Shown one piece after another: positions 1-7,920 of a stretch of DNA of 64,000 nucleotides. A program made the position numbers and the translations under genes. Each line of letters begins with the position of its first letter. Position 1 is the stretch's first letter. The DNA is from Catellatospora methionotrophica. GTDB lineage: Bacteria > Actinomycetota > Actinomycetes > Mycobacteriales > Micromonosporaceae. Below the pieces are notes generated by a model, which saw nothing but the letters and a program-made list of their open reading frames with translations, did no database searches and was not told the origin of the DNA. The DNA lies in NCBI RefSeq assembly GCF_011297335.1, contig NZ_JAAOTJ010000005.1:186001-250000 (forward strand), in the 5' to 3' direction.

Positions 1-450
1 CGTCATGTCGTCGCCGCTGTTGAGGCAGAGGAACGGGACCTTGCTGGCCTCGGCCACCGCGATGATCGCGCGGGCGGTCTCGACGGTCACGCCGCCGATG
101 ATCGCGCAGACCTTGTCCTGCTCGATGAGGTCTTTGGCCTGCTGCATCGCGGTCGCGGCGGTGCCGCCGTTGTCCTTGAACACCAGCCGGATGTAGAGGC
201 GGCCCTCACCGTACGGGATGCCGACCGAGTTGATCTCGTCAGCGCCGACCTTCAGCGCCTGCTCCTGCAGCTTGCCGAGGGTCGAACCGGGGCCGGTGAG
301 CTCCAGGTTGACGCCGAGCACGAGTTCCCCGGTGGCGCCTGCGGCGGTCGCGTCGGGCTCGGAGCAGGCGGCCAGCAGCGCCGTGGCGGCCAGTCCGAGT
401 CCGCCGGCGAGGGCGCTGCGTCGGGTCAGTCCACCTGTGGCGCTGTTCAT
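1..450 (-). CDS. Substrate-binding lipoprotein of an ABC transporter (partial)
   Basis: Only the first 150 codons are present; the gene runs off the left edge. The start is ATG at 450, with GGAAAGG about 7 bases upstream. Residues 1-29 form an export signal with a twin arginine (LTRRSALAGG), a hydrophobic stretch and a lipobox ending LLAAC, so the mature protein is probably a lipid-anchored, possibly Tat-exported binding protein. The mature part begins ELVLGVNLELTGPGSTLGK and continues with IIGGVTVETARAI, the pattern of type 1 periplasmic-binding folds of the branched-chain amino-acid (LivK) kind. The ligand cannot be told, and no permease or ATPase gene lies on the side that is visible. It could also be a ligand receptor without a dedicated transporter. 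Confidence 0.8.
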   Translation of the reverse strand, partial: MNSATGGLTRRSALAGGLGLAATALLAACSEPDATAAGATGELVLGVNLELTGPGSTLGKLQEQALKVGADEINSVGIPYGEGRLYIRLVFKDNGGTAATAMQQAKDLIEQDKVCAIIGGVTVETARAIIAVAEASKVPFLCLNSGDDMT

Positions 451-657
451 GAACGTGCCTTTCCGTGGTGCAAGGGGGTGCGTGGGCCGCGGTGTGATCC
501 ACTGCCGCCCACGTATCGTGCTGGCCGGTCGGCGCGGGGGTCAAGCCAGGTAACTATGGCCTGGGACACACCTCTACCTGCGGGTATACCCCGCGACCAC
601 GGCCGGTGTGCGCCGTTGCCGGGCTTCATCGGCCGCCGCCGCACCGCGATGTCGACG

Positions 658-686
658 GACGCCGCCGGGGTGGCCCCGGCGGCGTC
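658..686 (-). terminator. Hairpin terminator after the repeat-tailed protein gene
   Basis: GACGCCGCCGGGG and CCCCGGCGGCGTC form a perfect 13-bp stem around a TGG loop, 22 bases past the stop codon of the leftward gene that ends at 709. There is no T-tract, as is usual for actinobacterial terminators. It separates that gene from the substrate-binding protein gene. Confidence 0.6.
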
Positions 687-708
687 GTCACGATGAGGGG
701 ACCGCCGG

Positions 709-3525
709 TCAGCGGTAGTTGGCCGCCCGGTAGTTGTAGTCGTCCCGGTCGTCGCGGGCGTCCTGCTCGCGGCTGAAGTCCCAGCCGTTGGCCGACTCCC
801 GGCCCGGCCGTCCGCCGACGGCGAAGCCGCCCTGGCCGGGCGCGCCGCCGAGTTCCTGGTTGCCACGCCGCCAGCCGCGGAAGTAGTTGCTGGTGTGCGC
901 GGCGATGCCGGCGGCGTCGCGGACTATGCGCAGCGGGCGCTCCTCGCGCTCCGGCGTGGAGCCGGGCACCAGGTTCGCCGCAGGAACGCGCCGGGGCAGG
1001 CCCGCGGTGGTGTCGTTGCCGACCTGCGGACGGGCCGCCTGCTCGGCGGCGCGCCAGCCGCTGTCCATGGTCGAGTTCCAGGTGGTCTCGGCGCTGGTGT
1101 CCGGCCCGCTGAACCAGGCCGAGGAGACCGACGCGAAGATCAGCAGGTCGTCGTCCTCGCCCTCGGCCGGGCTGGAGGCCCGCTCGGTGCGTCGCGGCTT
1201 GGGCCGGGCGCCGGTCAGCGCGCTGTCGTCGACCAGGCGCAGCGGCGGCTCGTCGCGGCCACCGCGGCCGTTGCGGCGCGCGGGCTCGTCGGCCAGGCGC
1301 AGCGACGGGGACTCCGGCAGCACCAGATCGTCGTCGAGCCACGGCGGCGTGATGCGGCCGTCGGTGGGGCGGGCGGTCTCGTCCGGCTCGGGGTTCAGCG
1401 GCCAGTTGGCGCGGGAACCCGCGGGCGCGGTCGGCTGCTGCGGCGGCAGACCCAGCGGGTCGGCCGGCATCCGGGTGATGTCGGTTGGCACGTCAGTCGC
1501 GGACGGCGCGTTGAAACGGGGCCGCTCACCGGTGTCGCGCAGATTGTCGTGCTGGAAGCCGCTACGGGCCCGCTCGGCGAGCTCGTTGGCCAGCCGCTCG
1601 GCAGCCGACGGCTGGTAGCCGCCACGCGGCGCGCGGTTGTCGAGGTCACGAGGGCGATCCGCGCCGGGCTGCTGGTAACCACCACGGGGGGCGCGGTCGT
1701 CGAGCGGCTCGGGCTGCTGGAAACCGCCGCGCGGGGCGCGGTCGTCGAGCGGCTCGGGCTGCTGGAAACCACGGGGAGCGCGGTCGTCCAGCGGCTCGGG
1801 CTGCTGGAAACCGCCGCGCGGGGCGCGATCGTCGACCTGCTCAGGCTGCTGGAAACCGCCGCGCGGGGCGCGATCGTCGAGCGGCTCGGGCTGCTGGAAA
1901 CCGCCGCGCGGGGCGCGGTCGTCGAGCGGCTCGGGCTGCTGGTAGCCGCCGCGCGGGGCGCGGGCGTCCCGGCCGTTCAGCAGTTCGGCGGCGAAGGGCT
2001 GGTACCCCCGCGGCGCGTCACCGGCCGGTTCGGCGGGCTGCTGGTAGCCCTGCGGCGCGCGGTCGGCCGGATCGGCGGCGGGCTGCTCGTAACCCAACTG
2101 GCCCTGCTCGGCCGACTCGTCGGGCAGGTCCGCCGACGGGGCCTGGTTGAAGCCTCGGGCGGCGCGCTCGCTGCTGATGGCCGCGTTGGTCAGGGTGGGC
2201 ACGAACGGCTTGTTCGCGTCCGCAGGGGCCCGCGAGGCGCGCTGGGCCGGGATGGGCGCCTGACGCGGCGGGATCGGGGTGGGCATCTGCCGGGTGGGCG
2301 CGGCGGGCGCCTCCTGGCGCGCTGCTGCGGGCATGGCGACCATCGGGGTGCCCGTGATCGGGGTCGGCTCGAAACCGGGCGGCACGGGCGGCGTGGAGGG
2401 CGCCCACGCGGGCCGGTCGACCGGCGGCGGCGCGAGCGGCGTGCTCGACACCGGCTCGGGCGCGGTCGGCGGGGCCTGCACGGGGCGCGGCTGCGTCGGT
2501 GCGGCGTTCACGGCGGTCGGCTGCACCCGGCGGCGCGCGCCGGTGGCGGCGGCCATCGCGGGCGGCGCGGAGGTGACCGGGACGCCGGTTCGCCGCGCGG
2601 GCTGGGCAGGGGCCGCGACCGGCGGCGGGGCCATCCGGTCGGCGAGGGTGTCGATGAGGGCGGCGCTGGCGGCGTCGGAGGAGCGCACGGCGGCGACGCT
2701 GTGCCGCACGGACTCCGCGACGGCGGCGGTCAGCTGCTTGCCCACGCCGTTGCGGCGGGGCGTCTCGGCGATCGCGACGCGCAGCGCGGTGACCGCCTCC
2801 AGGGCGGTGCCGCTGTCGCAGACGCCGTCGGCGACCAGGCGCGCGGCGACGGTCTCGGCGGTGGCTCCGTTGTCGCGGTTGCGGGCGCCGGACTGCCCGG
2901 CCAGCATGCCGGGCTCGGGCAGGGCTTCGAGCACGGCCAGGGCGACGGGCGCGGCAGGGTCGGGATAGGCGCGCAGGGCGGCCGGGTACAGCTCGCGCAG
3001 CACCTCGCGCAGGGCCACGGCGGCGGCGTGCCGACCGACGGCCAGCGCCGCGTGGGCGGCCAGCACCGGCTTGAAGGCGACGAACTCGCGGGGCGCGGGA
3101 CCGACCATGGCGGACAGTGCCCCGGCCTGCAGGGCACGGGCGAGGCCGACGGCACGGCGCTCGTCGGGGGAGGCGTTGGCCTCATCGAGGGACTCGTCGT
3201 CGGCGAACCGGTCGGCGAAGTCGTCGGCGGACTCGTCATCGGTGTACGCGATGGCCCGTCCCGCGGCGGCGAGCAGCGAGATGACCTGCTGGTCGTCACT
3301 GTCCGCGGCCACCGTGACCATCGTCGAGCCGCCGAACCTCTCCGCCAGCAGCGACGTCACCAGCGCGTAGCCGGCGGGATCGTCGTTGATGACGCAGAAC
3401 TCCAGCAGCCTGCCGGAGTCGTCGACAACGGCGACGGTCAGCCGGTTGACGGCCGCCGCAAGTTCCCCCGCGTCGACCTCCGGAGCTGTCGACGCGATAC
3501 CGCAGTACACCCGCACGAGCGCCAC
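709..3525 (-). CDS. Repeat-tailed protein with a degenerate IS110-transposase-like N-terminal domain
   Basis: This is a 938-residue protein with a two-part structure. Residues 1 to about 215 resemble the DEDD (RuvC-like) N-terminus and following helical segment of IS110-family transposases: a GI-x-S strand, then AVVDDSGRLLEF, a second strand around residue 70, and a helical tract ending LAVLEALPEPGMLAG. The first catalytic Asp (GIDVxK in IS110) is replaced (CGIAST), so strand-cutting activity is unlikely. Residues about 300-680 are Pro/Gln/Arg-rich and contain seven 14- to 15-residue repeats (consensus DDRAPRGGFQQPEPL). The rest is acidic and disordered-looking. No inverted repeats flank it and it sits in an ordinary leftward gene series, so I read it as a domesticated host gene. 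Function unknown; the family assignment is by eye. Confidence 0.75.
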   Translation of the reverse strand: MALVRVYCGIASTAPEVDAGELAAAVNRLTVAVVDDSGRLLEFCVINDDPAGYALVTSLLAERFGGSTMVTVAADSDDQQVISLLAAAGRAIAYTDDESADDFADRFADDESLDEANASPDERRAVGLARALQAGALSAMVGPAPREFVAFKPVLAAHAALAVGRHAAAVALREVLRELYPAALRAYPDPAAPVALAVLEALPEPGMLAGQSGARNRDNGATAETVAARLVADGVCDSGTALEAVTALRVAIAETPRRNGVGKQLTAAVAESVRHSVAAVRSSDAASAALIDTLADRMAPPPVAAPAQPARRTGVPVTSAPPAMAAATGARRRVQPTAVNAAPTQPRPVQAPPTAPEPVSSTPLAPPPVDRPAWAPSTPPVPPGFEPTPITGTPMVAMPAAARQEAPAAPTRQMPTPIPPRQAPIPAQRASRAPADANKPFVPTLTNAAISSERAARGFNQAPSADLPDESAEQGQLGYEQPAADPADRAPQGYQQPAEPAGDAPRGYQPFAAELLNGRDARAPRGGYQQPEPLDDRAPRGGFQQPEPLDDRAPRGGFQQPEQVDDRAPRGGFQQPEPLDDRAPRGFQQPEPLDDRAPRGGFQQPEPLDDRAPRGGYQQPGADRPRDLDNRAPRGGYQPSAAERLANELAERARSGFQHDNLRDTGERPRFNAPSATDVPTDITRMPADPLGLPPQQPTAPAGSRANWPLNPEPDETARPTDGRITPPWLDDDLVLPESPSLRLADEPARRNGRGGRDEPPLRLVDDSALTGARPKPRRTERASSPAEGEDDDLLIFASVSSAWFSGPDTSAETTWNSTMDSGWRAAEQAARPQVGNDTTAGLPRRVPAANLVPGSTPEREERPLRIVRDAAGIAAHTSNYFRGWRRGNQELGGAPGQGGFAVGGRPGRESANGWDFSREQDARDDRDDYNYRAANYR
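1669..1980 (-). repeat. 45-bp tandem repeat array within a coding region
   Basis: Seven tandem units starting at 1669, 1714, 1759, 1801, 1846, 1891 and 1936 encode the DDRAPRGGFQQPEPL repeats. Six are 45 bp; the unit at 1759 is 42 bp and encodes one glycine fewer. All units keep the reading frame. The units at 1714 and 1891 are identical over their whole length, which suggests recent duplication or gene conversion within the array. Confidence 0.9.
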
Positions 3526-3584
3526 GGACTCGTCCTCCTCCCGGACCCCTCGTGTGCCAAAGACTGATGCTCCCTGGTTAGGGG

Positions 3585-4409
3585 TCAGTCGCGCCAGTCC
3601 ACAGCGCCAGAGATCTTGCCAATAACCGAACGCCAGCCGATTGATGCCTGCTCTGCCCCGATTTTCTTCAGCTTTCGCTTAGCGAAGAAAGCACCCATGC
3701 CGCCCTCTTCCGAGGCGCGCAGCGCATCGTCGAGGTCGTCGAGGGGGGAGCCGGGGGAGAGCGCCACCATGACGGGCTTAAGCCGCAGAGCGTAGCTCAC
3801 ATCCCTGGCAAACTCCCCAGCGCGCAGGACCAGCTCGGCGTCCCAGGCGTCCGGGCCGCCGCGCAGGTTCTCCACGACGAGGTCCAGTTCGTACGCGTCG
3901 TCCTCGCCCGCGACCACGTCGGTGGCCTTGACCGACTTCGCCAGCTTCGACCAGCCTTCGAGCTGCTTGAGGTCGTGCGGCGCGCCGGAGCGCACGAAGT
4001 CCGCCAGGCCCTTGGCCGACAGGAACAGCAGCAGGCGGCCCTTGTGCGAGAGGAACATGGGCACCTCCTCGTCGGAGACGACGGCTTCGTCCTCGTCGTC
4101 CTCCGCCTCGGCGTCCTCGTCGGCCTCGACCGCGCGCTCGGCCACCTCGTCCTCGGCGGGACCGGCGGCGACCTCGTCCAAGGCCTCCTTGGTCCACTGG
4201 AACTCGGGCAGCTCCTCCTCATCGGCGACGCCCATCGGGCGGCCGGTGCGACCGGCGAAGATCGCGTCGTCGTCCTCGCGGTCGGCGATGTCGGTCGGCG
4301 TCAGCTCACTCGCGGGACGGTAAGCCCGCAGCGTCAGTCCGACCTTGCCGCCGGGCAGGGCTACCTCGACCGGCGAGACCTGGTACTCGTCCCAGAGCGT
4401 GCTTGCCAC
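3585..4409 (-). CDS. Conserved acidic protein of unknown function
   Basis: A 274-residue soluble protein with ATG at 4409. It begins MASTLWDEYQVSPVEVALPGG and has a folded-looking N-terminal part (to about 75), a strongly acidic linker (about 80-115, rich in Glu and Asp), and a folded C-terminal part with FLSHKGRLLLFLSAKGLADF and a lysine-rich patch near residue 245 (FFAKRKLKKIG). There is no signal peptide or membrane segment. I do not recognise a named domain. It lies between cydC (71-base gap) and the repeat-tailed protein (59-base gap), all leftward, but the gaps are too large to assume one operon. Confidence 0.8.
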   Translation of the reverse strand: MASTLWDEYQVSPVEVALPGGKVGLTLRAYRPASELTPTDIADREDDDAIFAGRTGRPMGVADEEELPEFQWTKEALDEVAAGPAEDEVAERAVEADEDAEAEDDEDEAVVSDEEVPMFLSHKGRLLLFLSAKGLADFVRSGAPHDLKQLEGWSKLAKSVKATDVVAGEDDAYELDLVVENLRGGPDAWDAELVLRAGEFARDVSYALRLKPVMVALSPGSPLDDLDDALRASEEGGMGAFFAKRKLKKIGAEQASIGWRSVIGKISGAVDWRD

Positions 4410-4480
4410 TGCTGACCTCCGCCGTTCAGCTGCCGACCTCTACCGGGTCGGTGACTCTCCGCACACCCTAGTGGTTCGTG

Positions 4481-6244
4481 TCAGCCCCCGTGCGCCCGCA
4501 CCCAACCCTGGGTTCCGCGCTCCTTCACCCGGCCGCCGTCCAACACCACGACCTCGTCGAACGCGTCGAGACCGGTCAGCCGGTGGGTCACCAGCACCAC
4601 CGAGCGGCCGGCCCGGTGCGCCAGCACGTCGGCCAGGACCGCGTCGGCCTGGGCGGGGTCCAGCCCCTCGGTCGGCTCGTCGAGCAGCAGCACCTGCGGG
4701 TCGGCCAGCACCGCGCGGGCCAGCGCGAGCCGCTGCCGCTGCCCGCCGGACAGCTCCGCGCCGTCCTCGCCCACGCGTACGTCCAGGCCGTGCGCGTCGA
4801 CCCAGTCGCCGAGCCCGGCGGTCCGGCAGGCGGCGAGCAGGTCCTCATCGGTCGCGCCGGGCCGGGCCAGCAGCAGGTTGTCCCGCACCGAGGCGTGGAA
4901 CAGGTGCGCGTCGGCCAGCAGCCCGGTCACGGCGGCGGGCCACCGCTCGCGATCGAACGCGGTGATGGGAGTGCCCGCGCCCGGTGGGGCCGTCACGCCG
5001 ACCCGGCTGGGCGCGGTGGCGACAGGTAGGGACGTCGCGCTGCCGGAGTCCGGCGAGATCGCGCCGGTGAGCAGAGCCAGCAGGGTGCTCTTGCCCGCGC
5101 CCGACGGGCCGACGACCGCGATCCGGCGGCCGGGCGGCAGATCGAGGTCGACGTCGTGCAGGGCGGGCGCGGCGTCGGTCCGATACCGGACTCCCGCGCC
5201 GCGCAGGCGCAGGTGCACGGATCCGTCCGGGACCGGGAGCCCGTCGGCCACGGCCGTCTCCGGCACGTCCAGCAGCTCCGCGACGCGGTGCAGGCTGCCC
5301 TGGATCTCGGCGCCCTTGCGCGCGGCGGCCAGCAGCGACAGCGCCAGCTCCCCGGCGGCGATGGTGGCCACCGCGAGCACCGCGAGCCATACCCCGGGCA
5401 GGCCGCGCGACAGCGCCGTGGCCAGGACGGCCATCGCCGTCACCCCGCCGAGCGCCGTCGCCGCGGCGTCCACCGCGAACGAGCGCCGGGCCAGCGCGCG
5501 CTCCACCCGCGCCAGCTCGTCGGCGTGGGCCCTGCCGCGAGCCTCGTAGGCGGGACGTGCGCCGAAGGCGGCGAGGTCGGCCGCCCCGTGCACCAGGTCG
5601 ACGGTGTCGACGGCGTACGCGGCGCGCAGCGGGGCCAGGCGGGCAGACCCGTGGCGGGCCAGGCGGGCCGCGAGCAGCGGGAGCGCCACGCCGGTGATCA
5701 GCAGCCCGGCGAGCAGCACCCCGGCGACGGCCGGGTCGGCGAACAGGGCGGTGCCGACCGCGGCGACGGCGACCAGTCCCGCGGCGGCCATCGGCAGCAG
5801 CACCCGGATCACCAGGTCCTGTACGGCGTCGACGTCGGAGACCATCCGGCTGAGCGCGTCCGCACGGCGGGCCGGCGGCCGGTCGACCAGCGCCGCGAAG
5901 ATGCGCGCCCGTACCTCGGTGACCATGCGCAGCACGGCGTCGTGGCTGGCCAGGCGTTCCACGTACCTCAGCACGCCGCGACCGATGGCCAGCGCCCGGA
6001 CCAGCACGATCGCCACCGACAGGGCGATCAGCGGCGGCTGCCCGGCCGCCGTCGCCAGCAGCCACGTCGCCGCCGCCATCAACCCCAGCCCGGCCGCCTC
6101 CGTTCCCGCCGCCAGCAATCCGGCCCCGACGAACCGCCACCGCAACGGGTACGCGAACACCAGCACCCGCCCCATAACCCCGTCCCGCCACCCCTTCACC
6201 GGGCCACCCCCTGCGGGACCTGCCGGGCGGCGTGGGGTGGTCAT
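4481..6244 (-). CDS. cydC: Heterodimeric ABC exporter subunit CydC
   Basis: 587 residues with an N-terminal six-helix ABC exporter domain (residues about 20-310) and a C-terminal ATPase. CydDC pairs export thiols or act on haem in the membrane and are needed to assemble cytochrome bd oxidase (family knowledge). Visible motifs are the Walker A GPSGAGKST near residue 379, signature LSGGQRQR near 498 and Walker B VLLLDEPTEGLD near 520. The Q-loop is odd: the expected glutamine before the DAHLF segment is absent (VTGLLADAHLF), and the stretch after Walker A is rich in Ala, Pro and Thr. The ATG at 6244 overlaps the stop of cydD as ATGA, so the two are translationally coupled. Assignment as CydC rather than a generic exporter rests on the partner and the order. 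Confidence 0.85.
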   Translation of the reverse strand: MTTPRRPAGPAGGGPVKGWRDGVMGRVLVFAYPLRWRFVGAGLLAAGTEAAGLGLMAAATWLLATAAGQPPLIALSVAIVLVRALAIGRGVLRYVERLASHDAVLRMVTEVRARIFAALVDRPPARRADALSRMVSDVDAVQDLVIRVLLPMAAAGLVAVAAVGTALFADPAVAGVLLAGLLITGVALPLLAARLARHGSARLAPLRAAYAVDTVDLVHGAADLAAFGARPAYEARGRAHADELARVERALARRSFAVDAAATALGGVTAMAVLATALSRGLPGVWLAVLAVATIAAGELALSLLAAARKGAEIQGSLHRVAELLDVPETAVADGLPVPDGSVHLRLRGAGVRYRTDAAPALHDVDLDLPPGRRIAVVGPSGAGKSTLLALLTGAISPDSGSATSLPVATAPSRVGVTAPPGAGTPITAFDRERWPAAVTGLLADAHLFHASVRDNLLLARPGATDEDLLAACRTAGLGDWVDAHGLDVRVGEDGAELSGGQRQRLALARAVLADPQVLLLDEPTEGLDPAQADAVLADVLAHRAGRSVVLVTHRLTGLDAFDEVVVLDGGRVKERGTQGWVRAHGG

Positions 6245-7902
6245 GCGGTCACCAGCTCGTGGAGGGTGCCGTGGTCGACGCGGACGGTGCGGGTGGCGGC
6301 GGTGAGCAGGGCGGGGCGGTGGGCGACGAGGAGGGCGGTGCGGCCCTCGACCAGGGACAGGGTCGATGAGACGACGGCCTGTTCGCTGGCGGCGTCGAGG
6401 CGGGCGGTCGGCTCGTCGAGCAGGAGCAGCGGGGCGTCGCGCAGGAAGGCGCGGGCCAGGGCGAGGCGCTGGCGCTCGCCGCTGGACAGGCCGTGGCCGC
6501 GTTCGCCGAGCACGGTGTCCAGCCCTTGCGGCAGCGCGTCGACCACCGGGCCGAGCGCGGCGGCGCGGGCCGCCTGCGTGATGCGTTCGCGGGAGGCGTC
6601 GGGGGTGCCCAGGGCGATGTTGGCGGCGAGGGTGTCGGCGAACAGGTGGGCCCGCTGCGGCACCCAGCCGAGCTGCCGCCGCCAGTCGTCGAGGTCGAGT
6701 TCGGCCAGGTCGGCGCCGTCCACCAGGACCCGGCCGGCGGTCGGCGCGGTGAAGCCGAGGAGCAGGTTGAGCAGGGTGCTCTTGCCGCCGCCGCTCGGGC
6801 CGACCAGCGCGATCCGGTCGCCGGGCCGGACGGTCAGGTCGACGCCGTGCAGCGCGGTGGTGCGCTCGTACGCCACGGTCACGCCCCGCAGCTCGATCAC
6901 GCCGCCGCCGCGCGGCGCGGTGCGCGTACCCCCCGAGATCGTGCCGTCGGCGGCCGCCAGCAGGGTGAACGCCTGGTCCAGCGCGGTCAGGCCCTCCATG
7001 CTCGCGTGGAACTTCGTGCCTGCGGCACGCAGCGGGGCGTACGCCTCCGGGGTCAGCAGCAGCACCGTGAACGCGGCGGCCAGCGTCATCCCGCCGCCCA
7101 GCAGCCGCAGGCCCACCGGCACCGCCACCAGCGCGACCGAGATCGTGCCGACCAGCTCCAGCACCAGCGCGGACAGGAACGCGATGCGCAGCGTGCGCAT
7201 GGTCGCCTCGCGGTGCCGGTCGGCCATCTCGCGGACGGCGGCGACCTGCGCGCGGGCCCGGCCGAACGCCTTCAGCGTGGGCAGGCCCGACAGCATGTCG
7301 AGGAAGTGGCCGCCGAGCAGGCGCAGCCGCCGCCACTGGCGCTCGGTGGCGACGCGGGTCTGCCAGCCGACCAGAATGCCGAAGATCGGGATGAGTGGCA
7401 GGGTGACCAGCACGATCACCGCCGAGGCCAGGTCGGCGAAGATCAGCGTCGCCAGCACTCCGACGGGCACCGTCACGCCCAGCACGAGCTGCGGCAGGTA
7501 TCCGGTGAAGTAGCCGTCCAGCGCGTCCAGGCCACGCCCGGTGAGCGTGGCCAGCTCCCCGGCCCGCTGCCCGGCCAGCCAGCCCGGCCCCCGGCGGCCG
7601 ACCGCGCCGAGCAGATCGGCCCGCAGGCTCGCCTTGACGGTGGCCGCCATCCGCGCCGCGACCACGCCCAGCCCGCTGGTCAGCGCCGCGCGGGCGGTCA
7701 GCGCGAGCAGGAACACGGTGATCGCGGGCGGGTCGAGGCGCAGCTCGACCGCTGCGGCCAGCGCTCGGGCGAGCGCGGACGCCGCGGTGACGACGGCGAT
7801 GGCGACAGCCGACCCGAGCACCCCCAGCAGGACCACGTCACGCCGGGTGGACGGGACCTGCCGGAGCAGACGGGGATCGAACGGACGCGCCACGCTGTCC
7901 AT
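6241..7902 (-). CDS. cydD: Heterodimeric ABC exporter subunit CydD
   Basis: 553 residues: an exporter transmembrane domain (about 20-290, with the CydD-like ALTSGLGVVAARMAATVK and GYLPQLVLG segments) followed by an ATPase with Walker A GPSGGGKST near residue 367, Q-loop GWVPQRAHLF, signature LSSGERQR near 472 and Walker B LLLLDEPTARLD near 495. The protein forms the CydDC inner-membrane transporter with the downstream CydC. It starts 18 bases after the stop of the membrane-anchored sigma factor gene, so co-transcription with that regulator is likely. In many actinobacteria cydAB precede cydDC; they are not in this window, so the oxidase structural genes must lie elsewhere or be absent. Confidence 0.88.
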   Translation of the reverse strand: MDSVARPFDPRLLRQVPSTRRDVVLLGVLGSAVAIAVVTAASALARALAAAVELRLDPPAITVFLLALTARAALTSGLGVVAARMAATVKASLRADLLGAVGRRGPGWLAGQRAGELATLTGRGLDALDGYFTGYLPQLVLGVTVPVGVLATLIFADLASAVIVLVTLPLIPIFGILVGWQTRVATERQWRRLRLLGGHFLDMLSGLPTLKAFGRARAQVAAVREMADRHREATMRTLRIAFLSALVLELVGTISVALVAVPVGLRLLGGGMTLAAAFTVLLLTPEAYAPLRAAGTKFHASMEGLTALDQAFTLLAAADGTISGGTRTAPRGGGVIELRGVTVAYERTTALHGVDLTVRPGDRIALVGPSGGGKSTLLNLLLGFTAPTAGRVLVDGADLAELDLDDWRRQLGWVPQRAHLFADTLAANIALGTPDASRERITQAARAAALGPVVDALPQGLDTVLGERGHGLSSGERQRLALARAFLRDAPLLLLDEPTARLDAASEQAVVSSTLSLVEGRTALLVAHRPALLTAATRTVRVDHGTLHELVTA

Positions 7903-7920
7903 CGTGCCCGATGACGTGGG

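Noticed and set aside
1669-1980. CRISPR-like array in the 45-bp repeats
   Set aside because: The repeats are contiguous with no unique spacers and encode in-frame peptide repeats; no cas gene is present.
709-3525. Active IS110 insertion sequence
   Set aside because: The first catalytic position is not Asp, the C-terminal serine domain is missing and no insertion ends are seen.
895-3567. Long rightward open frame opposite the repeat-tailed protein gene
   Set aside because: It is an antisense frame kept open by very high GC. It reads as arginine/glycine-rich low-complexity sequence without domains, while the leftward frame has recognisable organisation.
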